Shown one piece after another: positions 15,959 through 25,779 of a stretch of DNA of 64,000 bases (positions are counted from its first letter, which is position 1; each line of letters begins with the position of its first letter). The notes below the pieces were generated by a model that saw only the letters and a list, made by a program, of their open reading frames with translations, ran no database searches and was not told where the DNA came from. The stretch is from NCBI RefSeq assembly GCF_003261585.1, contig NZ_POVU01000010.1, positions 31,366 through 95,365 of the forward strand, written 5' to 3'. The DNA is from Acinetobacter sp. MB5 (GTDB lineage Bacteria > Pseudomonadota > Gammaproteobacteria > Pseudomonadales > Moraxellaceae). The translations under genes and the position numbers were made by a program.

Positions 15959-17749
15959 ATGAAATCAACCACGGATAGAATAGCTTTACAGCATTTAATA
16001 AATTCATATTTCCAAGAAACAGGCTATGGCCACATTATTTCTGTTGTAGAACAATCACAAGCACATCGTATAAAAAGTGATCATTCCCCAATTTTACGCA
16101 TTCCACTTACATCACTTCAAGCACATGTTTATTTTCCTATTTCATATCAAAGTCATGTGGGGCGCCATCGATTTTCAGGCTTACCATGGGTTGAACGTGA
16201 GGGTATAGAAATTGAAATTAGCCCAATGAATTTAGCGGCTAATTTATTAGAAAATCTGGTTCATCAGCCTAATCAGACAGCATTAGATGCATCGTCTTTA
16301 CTTGAATGTTGGATTCAGAGCCGCCGAGCTTTAAATCAATTCCTAAGTTATCGGGAAGTTGAGCTTGATCAGGTGACGACACTAAAGCAAAGTTTTATTC
16401 AGAGTGAACAAGCTTTGGTGTTAGGACATAGCATGCATCCATCCCCAAAAAGTCGTCAGGGATTTGTGCAGGATGACTGGAAAATTTTCTCACCTGAAAC
16501 TCGAAACACATTCAAAATGCAATTTCTCTATGTACATCCAGTACATGTCGCCCATGATAATGCGCATGGCATTTCGATTCCTACACAGTTGAAAAATGAC
16601 TTAGAGCCTTATTTTAATGATTATCATCGGGCAAAAATGGCTGAATATCCTGAGTATGCTTTGCTGCCATTACACCCTTGGCAAGCACGTTACCTCAAAG
16701 ATAAAGCATGGTATCAACAACTTTTACATGAAAATAAGCTGATTGATTTTGGCGCTTTGGGATGGGACATGAAGGCAACGACTTCTGTTCGAACACTGTA
16801 TAGTGAACAGGCACCATGGATGTTTAAAACGTCTATGACTGTCGCGGTGACAAACTCTGTACGCGTGAATTTATATAAAGAATGTCACCGTGGATTATTG
16901 AGTTATCGCTTATGGCATGATGACTGTCTTGTTGACTTTAGAAACCGTAATCCACGATTGCAGGTGCTAAGTGATCCAGCCTGGATTGCTTTAAAATTTA
17001 ATAGCGAAGTGTTGGATGAAACGATTTGTATTTTACGAGAGAATCCATTTAACGCTCAGGATGATATCACCTGTATTGCATCGCTTTGCCAAGACAACCC
17101 AATCCAAGAAAAAAATCGTTTTAATGAGATCTTCACCACAATTTCAATAAAAACAGGAAAGTCTGAAGAAAAAATTGCTTTGCAATGGTTTGATCAGTTT
17201 TTGGAAATGACAATTTTGCCTTTGATGGAACTTTATCACGAATTTGGTATGGCGTTTGAGGCACATCAACAAAATACCTTAATTGAACTCGAACAAGGCA
17301 TGCCTAAAACAGTTTGGTTCCGTGACAATCAGGGTTTTTATTATATACGGGAATTAGCAACTCAAATATTAACGCGGTTTCCTCAATTGGAAACAGATGG
17401 GCAGGCAGTTTGTCCTCTTTCTTTGGTGAATGAGCGTTTCCGTTACTATTTTATTGGGAATACCTTATTTGGTTTGATCAATGCGATTGGTGCATCTGGC
17501 GTTGTTTCTGAAAAGAAATTGATTGAAATGTTGCAAGCTTATTTATTGCGAGCTTATAAAAAATACCCAGATAGTCAATTACTGCAAACGGTACTGTATC
17601 AGGAAAGCTTCCCATATAAAGGAAATATGATGACCCGTTTGTATGAGCTTGATGAATTGCAAGCCCATATTTCACAGCAATCGATTTATATTGATTTAAA
17701 AAACCCGTTGCATATTCAGCAGGCAGTTCGGGAGGCCGACCATGCTTGA
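15959..17749 (+). CDS. NIS siderophore synthetase, IucA/IucC family (first of three)
   Basis: About 596 residues with the NIS synthetase landmarks. LPLHPWQARYL is around residue 240 (ATP site), TSVRTLYS near 276, KTSMTVAVTNSVRVN near 288-302 and FEAHQQNTLIEL near 435-446. The enzyme adenylates a carboxylate of citrate or a citrate adduct and condenses it with a hydroxylated diamine. The ATG at 15959 is chosen over GTG 15950 because AAAGAG lies 9 bases before the ATG but directly abuts the GTG. It overlaps the next gene by 8 bases. It is similar in kind to the acinetoferrin/baumannoferrin synthetases; which subtype (A, B or C) it is was not determined. Confidence 0.9.
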   Translation: MKSTTDRIALQHLINSYFQETGYGHIISVVEQSQAHRIKSDHSPILRIPLTSLQAHVYFPISYQSHVGRHRFSGLPWVEREGIEIEISPMNLAANLLENLVHQPNQTALDASSLLECWIQSRRALNQFLSYREVELDQVTTLKQSFIQSEQALVLGHSMHPSPKSRQGFVQDDWKIFSPETRNTFKMQFLYVHPVHVAHDNAHGISIPTQLKNDLEPYFNDYHRAKMAEYPEYALLPLHPWQARYLKDKAWYQQLLHENKLIDFGALGWDMKATTSVRTLYSEQAPWMFKTSMTVAVTNSVRVNLYKECHRGLLSYRLWHDDCLVDFRNRNPRLQVLSDPAWIALKFNSEVLDETICILRENPFNAQDDITCIASLCQDNPIQEKNRFNEIFTTISIKTGKSEEKIALQWFDQFLEMTILPLMELYHEFGMAFEAHQQNTLIELEQGMPKTVWFRDNQGFYYIRELATQILTRFPQLETDGQAVCPLSLVNERFRYYFIGNTLFGLINAIGASGVVSEKKLIEMLQAYLLRAYKKYPDSQLLQTVLYQESFPYKGNMMTRLYELDELQAHISQQSIYIDLKNPLHIQQAVREADHA

Positions 17750-19145
17750 TTTTATTGGCGTAGGATTAGGGCCATTTAATTTGAGTTTGGCTGCTCTATT
17801 AAATCAACATGATGCTTTAAAGTATCGTTTTTTTGAGAAGCATGCAAAATTTGATTGGCATTCGGGATTACAACTTCCCAATGCTATGTTACAAGTTCCA
17901 TTTATGGCTGATTTGGTGAGTCTTGTAGAACCGACCAGTCCATATAGTTTTTTGAATTATTTGAAAGATCAACAGCGACTCTACAAATTTTACTTTCGAG
18001 AAAATCTTTATATTCCACGTAAAGAATATAACCACTACTGCCAGTGGGTTGTAAAGCAATTACAAAATGTGCAGTTTGGGAGTAGAGTGACTGAGATTGC
18101 ACCCATTTCTAAGGGCTTTCAAGTTATTACAGAACAACAGGGACGGCTTTCAATCCATCAAACACGAAAGCTAGTTTTAGGTGTTGGAACAGTACCTAGA
18201 CTGCCACAACCGTTACAGATACTCGCTGAACAAACCCCGAACTGCTTACATTCATCGAATTATTTAAATCAACTGGATGAGAGTGACTTGAAAGGCAATG
18301 TAGTCTTAATTGGCTCGGGTCAGTCTGCTGCCGAAATCTTTATCGATCTGTTTGATCGGCAAATTTCAAATGACACGGGTTTGGCGAAGTTTCATCTGTA
18401 TTGGTTAACGCGTTCCCCCGGTTTCTTTCCAATGGAAAATACACCGCTAGGTCTAGAGAATTTTAGCCCAGATTATATGCAGTATTTTCATCAACTTCCT
18501 AAAGAACTAAAGGATAAATTGCCTGCTGAACAAGCTCACCTTTATAAAGGTATCAGTAGTAAAACGATTCGTGATATTTATGAGCGCCTTTATCATCGTA
18601 GTATCGGTCAGGCAGAAACCCATGTCACACTTGCAGGTCATCATCAGCTTGAAAATGCTGAACTTGCAAGCTCGAAACAGATTGAATTAAAGTTTTTCCA
18701 GACACAAAAACGTCATGTGATTCACCTGCAGGCAAATACCGTAATTGCAGCAACGGGTTATCGTTATCCGACCTCTCATTTTTTGAATAAATTAAATCAT
18801 CTTATTCCCCTAGATTCACAACATCGCTGGCAAATTGATGCCAAACATCAGCTTCAATATGAGGGTGAAGGTGAAATTTATATTCAAAATACAGACTTAC
18901 ACCATCATGGCGTAGGGACACCAGACCTAGGTTTGGGGGCATTTCGTTCAGCAAAAATTGCCAATCAAATTTTAGGCCAACCCTATTTTGAGCTTGAAGC
19001 AAGGCAAAGCTTTCAAGAGTTTCAAATCTCTGAGCCACATCCATTACCAACAGTTGTACGAACATCTAAAGCTGCATATCGGTCAGAACATGTTTTGTCT
19101 CAGTTTTCAGGCAAACAAAATGCTGAGTACACCACTAAGTCGTGA
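17742..19145 (+). CDS. Lysine/ornithine-type N-monooxygenase for siderophore hydroxamates
   Basis: A 467-residue flavoprotein of the IucD/PvdA/RhbE family. The FAD motif is GVGLGPFNLSLAAL at residues 6-19, the NADPH motif VLIGSGQSAAEIF at about 189-201, and the C-terminal ATGYRYPTSHFL block near 334. It hydroxylates the terminal amine of a diamine (1,3-diaminopropane, putrescine or lysine) as the first committed step. Acinetobacter clusters usually use 1,3-diaminopropane, but substrate choice cannot be read here. Strong GGGAGG ribosome site; overlaps the first synthetase by 8 bases and the exporter frame by 4. Confidence 0.92.
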   Translation: MLDFIGVGLGPFNLSLAALLNQHDALKYRFFEKHAKFDWHSGLQLPNAMLQVPFMADLVSLVEPTSPYSFLNYLKDQQRLYKFYFRENLYIPRKEYNHYCQWVVKQLQNVQFGSRVTEIAPISKGFQVITEQQGRLSIHQTRKLVLGVGTVPRLPQPLQILAEQTPNCLHSSNYLNQLDESDLKGNVVLIGSGQSAAEIFIDLFDRQISNDTGLAKFHLYWLTRSPGFFPMENTPLGLENFSPDYMQYFHQLPKELKDKLPAEQAHLYKGISSKTIRDIYERLYHRSIGQAETHVTLAGHHQLENAELASSKQIELKFFQTQKRHVIHLQANTVIAATGYRYPTSHFLNKLNHLIPLDSQHRWQIDAKHQLQYEGEGEIYIQNTDLHHHGVGTPDLGLGAFRSAKIANQILGQPYFELEARQSFQEFQISEPHPLPTVVRTSKAAYRSEHVLSQFSGKQNAEYTTKS

Positions 19146-19156
19146 GGAGACGGGCG

Positions 19157-20578
19157 ATGGCTGAAATGCCAAAGTCATTACCTGTTGGATCTCGTTGGGT
19201 AATGTTGTGTGTCATGTTGGGTACAGGAACAGTGAGCCTGAATAACAGCAGTTTTAACCCTGCAATTGTTCAGCTTATGCATGATTTCCGTATTGGTGAA
19301 TCTGTCGTGAGTTGGGTCATGGTCATTTTTTTATTGACCATGAGTTTAAGCTTGCTCATTACAGGATATCTAAGTCAACGGTTTGGAAAGCGTCAGGTTT
19401 ATCTATGTGCATTGGCCGTTTTTGTACTGAGCTCTTTACTCGGTGTTTTCGTAAAACAATTTGAAACAGTGCTCCTCGTTCGTGCTTTGCATGGCTTTGC
19501 AAGTGGATTAATGATTCCTTTATCACTAGGCATTATTTTTTCTGTGACACCACAAGATCAGCGCGGAACCGCTACTGGGCTTTGGGGGGCAATGATTATG
19601 CTTACTCTCGCTGGTGGCCCTATGATTGGTGCAGTTATTTTATTGTATTGGCATTGGCAGACTTTGTTTCTGATCAATATTCCATTGGGTGTCTCTGCAT
19701 TCTGGCTAGGTTGGATACATTTACCTAAACAGCCCATCAATCAATCTCAATCTTTTGATTGGTCTGGATTTCTCCTACTTTCGGTTGCAATTGTTGGTTT
19801 GCTCTTCGGATTAAGTCAGATCAAGCAACTTGGAGATCTTCACCATGTAAACTTCTGGGCAACGCTGGGTTTAAGTGGGTTAGCTGGGCTACTGTTTTGC
19901 TTAACAAATCAGAAGAAAAAACATTCATTGATAGATTGGAAACTGTTTAAAAATGCGAGTTTCAATCGCAGTTTGATGATTTCTGTTGTTCATACAGTGG
20001 GGCTATTTATTAGCTTACTACTGATACCTTTACTGATTCAGAACACCTTGCAGTTGAGTCCGATTTGGACAGGTATTTTGCTGATGAGCAGTGCTTTAAC
20101 CACCAGTTTATGTAGTAAATGGGCAGGGCATTATCTGGATCGACATGGTGCAAAATTATTAATTTCTGGAGGCATGTTATTCACTGCTACTGCATTTATA
20201 GGCCTCGCGGTGGGTATTAATCTGCCTATTCCATATCTTGTGGTTTGCATGGTGATTCATGGACTCGGTTTTGGGTTGTCTTATATGCCGTCTACAACTG
20301 CTGGATTAAACAGTTTACATGATCAGGAATTGGTGACGCAGGGTGCAGCGCTGAACAATTTGATTCGAAGAGTTTGCTCGGCTGTTGCCGTGGTCATCGC
20401 AGCACTCTATCTACAGATTCGTACAGATTCACTTTCATCCACACATCAACTAGATGTGGCACAACTTTCAGCAATGCGAGAGCTCTTTTTTATCTGTGCT
20501 GTGATGCTGTTTTTGGCATTACCACAGGCGTGGAAATTTCCATCTCAAAGCTCATCCAAAGGCATGATTAAAGATTAA
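19157..20578 (+). CDS. MFS siderophore exporter (DHA2-like, about 14 membrane segments)
   Basis: About 473 residues. Motifs of the drug:H+ antiporter group are visible: GTGTVSLNNSSFNPAI in helix 1, GYLSQRFGKRQVYL after helix 2 and a helix-5 motif with LTLAGGPMIGAVI. Fourteen hydrophobic stretches fit the DHA2 type. Position inside the biosynthesis operon makes it the likely exporter of the finished siderophore. The ATG at 19157 has AGGAG 7 bases upstream; a GTG at 19142 overlapping the hydroxylase stop is less likely. A role in drug efflux cannot be excluded. Confidence 0.85.
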   Translation: MAEMPKSLPVGSRWVMLCVMLGTGTVSLNNSSFNPAIVQLMHDFRIGESVVSWVMVIFLLTMSLSLLITGYLSQRFGKRQVYLCALAVFVLSSLLGVFVKQFETVLLVRALHGFASGLMIPLSLGIIFSVTPQDQRGTATGLWGAMIMLTLAGGPMIGAVILLYWHWQTLFLINIPLGVSAFWLGWIHLPKQPINQSQSFDWSGFLLLSVAIVGLLFGLSQIKQLGDLHHVNFWATLGLSGLAGLLFCLTNQKKKHSLIDWKLFKNASFNRSLMISVVHTVGLFISLLLIPLLIQNTLQLSPIWTGILLMSSALTTSLCSKWAGHYLDRHGAKLLISGGMLFTATAFIGLAVGINLPIPYLVVCMVIHGLGFGLSYMPSTTAGLNSLHDQELVTQGAALNNLIRRVCSAVAVVIAALYLQIRTDSLSSTHQLDVAQLSAMRELFFICAVMLFLALPQAWKFPSQSSSKGMIKD

Positions 20579-20587
20579 GGAAAAAAT

Positions 20588-22414
20588 ATGAGTAATTTAA
20601 CAACATCACATTTAGCTTTTTCACCGACCGTTACATGGCAGCAGCCTGATCTAAATACAACACATCAGGTGGAACAACGTGTTATCAAACAACTCTTACA
20701 AGCTTTGATTTATGAAGAAATCATTGAAAGTAAATACGAAAATGGCGTATTTGTGATTGATACGCAAGATCAAAATAACCAACCTGTTCAATATCTGGCA
20801 AAAGGAATTCGGCATCTGAGCTTTGGTTTAGTACGTCTCAATCGGCAAGATGTGATGCGTCAAGACGATACTGGTCAGCAGACAACGGCCCGTTTGAATT
20901 TGTTGCTAGATGAGCTGGTCAGAACGATTACTGAAGCAGAAAAACGTGATGAATTTATCAGTGAGTTAAAACGTACGTTTATCCATGATTTACAATCCCA
21001 AGCTTGTTTACAGGCTTATAGTTTGCCTGCAAGCCAATATCATTATGATGAGCTTGAAACGTATTTGATGGAGGGACATCCCTATCATCCTTGTTATAAA
21101 TCGCGTGTCGGCTTTAGTCTGCAAGATAATCTAAAATATGGGGTTGAATTTGCACAGCCAATTCATTTGGTTTGGTTAGCTGTGCATGTGTCTATATTGA
21201 CTCGCAATGTTTCAGGTCATATAGATGCAGACGAATATTTGAATCAGCAACTGACTGAACAAGATCAACAGAATTTTAGCGAGATCCTGTTGGAAAAATC
21301 TGTTGATCCAGATGATTATGTCTGGTTACCTGTTCATCCTTGGCAATGGGAAAACACTTTAATTCATGTGTTCTTTGAAGAAATTGTAAAACAGACCATC
21401 ATTTACTTGGGGAAAGGTGAAACGGCTTACATCGCACAGCAGTCGTTACGCACCCTGACAAATGTCAAACAGCCTGACCAGCCCTATATTAAACTGTCCA
21501 TGAGTTTAACCAATACTTCCAGTTCACGTCTGTTGGCTGCACATGCTGCGATGAATGGCCCATTAATTACAGACTGGTTGCAGCGTTTAATGGACAACAG
21601 TGACATTGCGAAAACATTAGATTTTGCAATTCTACGAGAAGTTCATGCGACAGCGGTTGATTTTGGCAAGTTGCCAAATTCCCATGCAAAACAGGCTTAT
21701 GCAGCGATTGGCAGTTTGTGGCGTGAAAGTGTGCATCAATATTTGAAAGCAGATGAAGATGCGATCCCACTTAATGGGATTGGGCATGTTCAACAAGATC
21801 AACAACTTTTAATCAAACCCTGGCTTGATCAATATGGTACAGATCAGTGGATTGATCAGTTCCTTTCCGTCGTGATTCAACCGATTTTATTTTTCTTGTA
21901 TGCGGAAGGTATAGGTTCAGAATCTCATGGTCAAAATATTATTTTGGTTCATCGAGAGGGTTGGCCAACTCGTATTATTTTAAAAGACTTCCACGACGGT
22001 GTACGTTTTAGTCCAGAACATTTAACCCATCCTGAGCAATGTCCACAATTACATGCGCTGCCAAGTCAACATGCGAAAACCAATCGTATGTCATTTATCT
22101 TGACTGATGATTTAAATGCAGTACGTGATTTTAGCTGTGCTTGTTTATTCTTTGTTGCCTTGAGTGATATTGCAATTTGCTTAAAGCAAATGATTAATTT
22201 CGATGAAGAAATTTTCTGGAAAAAGGCTGCTCGCGTTATTCATGTGTTTCAAAAAATCCATCCAGAGCATCAAGCCAGATTCCAAAAATTTGATGTCTTT
22301 GCCCCTCAATATTGTGTCGAGTCACTGACTAAACGTCGTTTATATGGTGATACAGTCGTGCAGTTACGACAAGTCAATAATCCCTTGTATGCATTTCGAC
22401 ATGACCGTGTATGA
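20588..22414 (+). CDS. NIS siderophore synthetase, IucA/IucC family (second)
   Basis: A 608-residue synthetase. LPVHPWQWENTL lies near residue 254, SLRTLTNV near 286, KLSMSLTNTSSSRLLA near 302 and ESHGQNIILVHREGWPTRIILKDFHDG near 446-472. It retains all NIS landmarks and looks active. The start has AAGGAAAA upstream. It ends overlapping the next gene's leader. Its different motif spelling relative to the first and third synthetases suggests each acts at a different coupling step. Confidence 0.9.
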   Translation: MSNLTTSHLAFSPTVTWQQPDLNTTHQVEQRVIKQLLQALIYEEIIESKYENGVFVIDTQDQNNQPVQYLAKGIRHLSFGLVRLNRQDVMRQDDTGQQTTARLNLLLDELVRTITEAEKRDEFISELKRTFIHDLQSQACLQAYSLPASQYHYDELETYLMEGHPYHPCYKSRVGFSLQDNLKYGVEFAQPIHLVWLAVHVSILTRNVSGHIDADEYLNQQLTEQDQQNFSEILLEKSVDPDDYVWLPVHPWQWENTLIHVFFEEIVKQTIIYLGKGETAYIAQQSLRTLTNVKQPDQPYIKLSMSLTNTSSSRLLAAHAAMNGPLITDWLQRLMDNSDIAKTLDFAILREVHATAVDFGKLPNSHAKQAYAAIGSLWRESVHQYLKADEDAIPLNGIGHVQQDQQLLIKPWLDQYGTDQWIDQFLSVVIQPILFFLYAEGIGSESHGQNIILVHREGWPTRIILKDFHDGVRFSPEHLTHPEQCPQLHALPSQHAKTNRMSFILTDDLNAVRDFSCACLFFVALSDIAICLKQMINFDEEIFWKKAARVIHVFQKIHPEHQARFQKFDVFAPQYCVESLTKRRLYGDTVVQLRQVNNPLYAFRHDRV

Positions 22415-22425
22415 GGGCGTGTGAA

Positions 22426-24327
22426 ATGAATACGATGCTGCGACCTCAGACTAAAATTAATCAAGCTATTTTGACCGACCTGATCAATAGTTTATTGGCT
22501 GAACACTACATTTCAGAGCGCGTAATTTTTACATATACACAAGCACTCACTATTTTGGAGAAAACATCATACAGATGCCTTGAAGCATTTGAAAATAATG
22601 GGAATGAACAGGATTATTTTGCAATATACGTTAATCAATCTTCTAGTGAATATCTGGTCATTCCATTAAAAATGGCCATTAAACAACCTTGGGAAATGAA
22701 AAATACGATTCTTCATATTGTCAAGGAGCAGTATGACTACATTTTAAATACGCCCTCTATTTTAGAAGTTATGGATGTATTACAAGATTTAGGTGTCTTT
22801 GAAGTATGTCAGGTTGAAAAGTTTGTGCAGTTTCGTTCAGATCTTGCCTACGCAATTGTGCAACATGAATTGAGTCAAGATCAGAAAATGTTGAATGGTG
22901 GTTTGTTATCTTACTCTCCTGCTGAATTATTTCGGAAATTTGAACAATATGCAGCATTACGTGACCGACCCTATCACCCTTTAGCAAAGTTAAAGGTCGG
23001 ATTTTCCGCCGCAGAATATCAGGCTTTTAGCCCAGAGTTTCAACAGAAAATCCCCGTGTGCTGGGTTGCGATAAAAAAGGAAATGCTCGTTTATGGCACG
23101 GATATTGTTGACATTGAGCAACAACAACCTGCGCGCATATTTTTAAATGTACAACAAAATAGAGAACTTCAAGCAGAGTTAGATGACAAAAATATTGGTC
23201 AAGAATATCTAACCTTCCCCATTCATGCTTGGCAATTTGAACATGTACTACCTGTACAATTTACACAGGAAATTGCTGAAAAAACGATTATTCCGTTGCA
23301 GTATAGTGTTGATCATTTTTATGCGAGTTCATCACTTAGAAGTCTATTGTCCTGCTCTATGCCAGCAGATTGTTTAAAGCTACCTTTAGCCATTCAGGCT
23401 TTGGGTTCACTACGTTTTTTGCCTATCGTCAAAATGATCAATGGGCAGAAAAATCAGAAGCTTTTACAACAGGCAAAACACATTGATCCTGTATTAGCAA
23501 AACGATTGTGGCTATGTGATGAAAATCAATGGTGGGGTTATTTACCCGATCAACCCAACAATTTAACAGCAGATAATTTGACATTGTTTGATGAACGGCC
23601 TATGCATTTGGCGGCTCAGCGCCGACAAATTCCCGCTGAATTGCTTCAAGAACCTTATCAACTCATTCCAATGGCCAGTTTAGGGCAATCCCTTGCAGAT
23701 CAAAATATCTTTGACTTGATTTTGAAATGGCAAAATCGTGAACCAACACTTGAGCAAATTCAGCAGGTCTTTTTTGATTTATGTCTGGACTTTTTTGAAA
23801 TTAACTTACGTTTATTCCGTCTGGGCTTGATGGGTGAAATTCATGGGCAGAATATGTGTATTGTGCTTAAAAATGGGCACTTTTCAGGTTTGATGCTTAG
23901 AGATCACGATTCTGTTCGAATTCATCTACCTTGGATGCAGCAAGTTGGGCTTGATGATCCTCATTATCTCAGTCCACATAATTTTAGAATTACCTTGTAC
24001 CATGACACGGTTGAAGAGTTACTTGTTTACCTGCAAACGCTCGGTATTCAGGTCAATTTGGCAAGTATATTGGAGAGTGCAGCCCATTATTATGATTTAG
24101 ATGAAGTGGATTTATGGCGCGTTCTAGCACAAGCCTTAGAGCAAGCATTAGCTATAACACCTTTTTCAAATCAAGCTTATACGCAGCTTTACGATTTACT
24201 TTTTGAACAGCAGGAATGGCCGTATAAACAATTGCTTCGCCCATTGCTAGAACAGCGTAATCGTACTGGTAGTATGCCTTCAAGCATTGGGAAAAATCGC
24301 AATGTTTTAAAGCATATAATGCAATAA
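22426..24327 (+). CDS. NIS siderophore synthetase, IucA/IucC family (third)
   Basis: About 633 residues. Landmarks are FPIHAWQFEHVLP near residue 266, SSLRSLLSC near 303, LPLAIQALGSLRFLP near 319 and GEIHGQNMCIV near 476, followed by LRDHDSVRIH. HAWQ replaces the more usual HPWQ. The ATG at 22426 follows GAGGG at an 8-base spacing; an ATG at 22411 overlapping the previous stop lacks a ribosome site. A third synthetase exceeds the two needed for simple bis-amide citrate siderophores such as acinetoferrin, and fits a more elaborate product such as baumannoferrin. Confidence 0.88.
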   Translation: MNTMLRPQTKINQAILTDLINSLLAEHYISERVIFTYTQALTILEKTSYRCLEAFENNGNEQDYFAIYVNQSSSEYLVIPLKMAIKQPWEMKNTILHIVKEQYDYILNTPSILEVMDVLQDLGVFEVCQVEKFVQFRSDLAYAIVQHELSQDQKMLNGGLLSYSPAELFRKFEQYAALRDRPYHPLAKLKVGFSAAEYQAFSPEFQQKIPVCWVAIKKEMLVYGTDIVDIEQQQPARIFLNVQQNRELQAELDDKNIGQEYLTFPIHAWQFEHVLPVQFTQEIAEKTIIPLQYSVDHFYASSSLRSLLSCSMPADCLKLPLAIQALGSLRFLPIVKMINGQKNQKLLQQAKHIDPVLAKRLWLCDENQWWGYLPDQPNNLTADNLTLFDERPMHLAAQRRQIPAELLQEPYQLIPMASLGQSLADQNIFDLILKWQNREPTLEQIQQVFFDLCLDFFEINLRLFRLGLMGEIHGQNMCIVLKNGHFSGLMLRDHDSVRIHLPWMQQVGLDDPHYLSPHNFRITLYHDTVEELLVYLQTLGIQVNLASILESAAHYYDLDEVDLWRVLAQALEQALAITPFSNQAYTQLYDLLFEQQEWPYKQLLRPLLEQRNRTGSMPSSIGKNRNVLKHIMQ

Positions 24328-24339
24328 GTGGGACGGAAT

Positions 24340-25152
24340 ATGTGTACATCAATTCCATGTATCGCACATGATTGTGATATTGAGCTTTCAGATTTTTCTG
24401 CTTTTCAAAAAGAATTAATGTCAACGCTCAACATTCAAGTCATGTTGGTAGATGCATGTACGTATCGAGGTGCAGATTTACTTGATCCTGTTCGATGTTT
24501 TGAAATAATTCAAATATTTGCAGAAAAAATAAAGGCAAAAAATAGCACCTGCGCAGGTTCAATGTTGATTAAGTATTGGGTTGTGCCCTTATTGTATCCA
24601 TATTGGTATAGCTCACTATTTCAACAACGACAATTGCCTTGGGCATTCACTGAGTTTGTATTTGATTTACCTGAGAAATGGGCTTGGAACCGTACGCTTA
24701 CCTTGAATATTAGTCCAAAGAATACTTCGACTTTGCTACAGGAAAAATATGATTTTGAATCATTATTTTTTATGGTTTTTAGAGATTTAAATTCGATTTT
24801 TGAGGTGATCAGTCAGGTAGCCAAAGTTCCTAAAAAATTGCTTTGGGAAAATACAGCACTTCGTATTTTGCAGTTTTACGACATGATACTCCGTAAACAG
24901 CAATTGATTTGTGGACAGGCCATTCAGCAACAACGTCAATTTCTCATGCAATTATCAGCCAAGCATTTTGAATTAACGCATAACCCCTTTGGTGATTTGA
25001 TCGAGCATTGGAATCCAGACATAAAAACCTATTGCAGACAGAAATGTTGCTTTTATTTTCAGCTTCCAGAAGCACAGTATGAATACTGTAAAAGTTGTCC
25101 TTTACAAAACCGCGTAAAAACAAAAGATAAATATCTATGCACCAACATTTAA
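24340..25152 (+). CDS. FhuF-like siderophore-iron reductase with C-terminal cysteine cluster
   Basis: About 270 residues. The C-terminus carries CRQKCC, 12 residues, then CKSC (residues ~232-251), a spacing variant of the FhuF 2Fe-2S ligand pattern CC-x10-C-x2-C. A central YPYWYSSLFQQRQLPWAFTEFVFDLP matches the FhuF-like fold. It would reduce ferric siderophore in the cytoplasm to release iron. The ATG at 24340 is preceded by GGACGGA; a GTG at 24328 is also open. The extra Cys at CRQK is unusual. It overlaps the next gene by 16 bases. Confidence 0.75.
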   Translation: MCTSIPCIAHDCDIELSDFSAFQKELMSTLNIQVMLVDACTYRGADLLDPVRCFEIIQIFAEKIKAKNSTCAGSMLIKYWVVPLLYPYWYSSLFQQRQLPWAFTEFVFDLPEKWAWNRTLTLNISPKNTSTLLQEKYDFESLFFMVFRDLNSIFEVISQVAKVPKKLLWENTALRILQFYDMILRKQQLICGQAIQQQRQFLMQLSAKHFELTHNPFGDLIEHWNPDIKTYCRQKCCFYFQLPEAQYEYCKSCPLQNRVKTKDKYLCTNI

Positions 25153-25754
25153 ATCAATTAATAACCGATTATGCCAATATTTCAACATCAACCATTGGGC
25201 ATGTCCTTGATCATGGTTACTTACCTCAGATACATGCCATAAACCCTGTGCAGCATGTTGTGGGTAAAGTGCGAACGGTGATCTTAGATTCAATCAATGC
25301 CATGAATCTTCGTCAGGCGCTCTTAGACAGTCAACCTCAGGACATTTTAGTTATAGATGCACGGGCGCTTAAACACCGTGCGTGTTGGGGTGAGCAACGC
25401 CATCGGGCCGCGATCTTTCATCAGCTTGCTGCTATCGTTATTTTAGGAAATGTGACTGATGTAGATGCACTCAAGAACATGAAAGTTCCCATCTTTGCAC
25501 AGTCCGTGAGCTGTTTAACGACCCGTAATCAGGGAGACAGTATTGTACATTTTGATCAAGTTATTGAATTTGAAGGTACATGTATTTCTTCAGGCGATCT
25601 AATGATTGGTGATGCAGATGGTGTATTTATCTTAAACCCGAGTATTGCTTGCCAACATTTAGAAAAATTTAAATCAATGGAGCTCATGGAGCAACAAAAG
25701 CGAGACCATTTTTTTCTTCAGCATCAACGACGTGACTATTATCACATTGTTTAA
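25137..25754 (+). CDS. RraA-like protein in the siderophore operon
   Basis: A 205-residue protein with the RraA/HMG-aldolase-like fold: YANISTSTIGHVLDHG at the start, HRACWGEQRHRAAIFHQLAAIVILGNVTDVDAL in the middle and SSGDLMIGDADGVFIL near 160-175. True aldolases of this fold use G-D-x(20)-R-D; here an Asp follows GNVT, but the classic catalytic Arg is not obvious. It is translationally coupled to the reductase gene. RraA-like genes annotated as demethylmenaquinone methyltransferase are often noted in Acinetobacter siderophore clusters. Its role there is not established; it may adjust a keto-acid building block. Confidence 0.75.
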   Translation: MHQHLNQLITDYANISTSTIGHVLDHGYLPQIHAINPVQHVVGKVRTVILDSINAMNLRQALLDSQPQDILVIDARALKHRACWGEQRHRAAIFHQLAAIVILGNVTDVDALKNMKVPIFAQSVSCLTTRNQGDSIVHFDQVIEFEGTCISSGDLMIGDADGVFILNPSIACQHLEKFKSMELMEQQKRDHFFLQHQRRDYYHIV

Positions 25755-25779
25755 AAAATAGTGAATGAAGGAAATTTCG

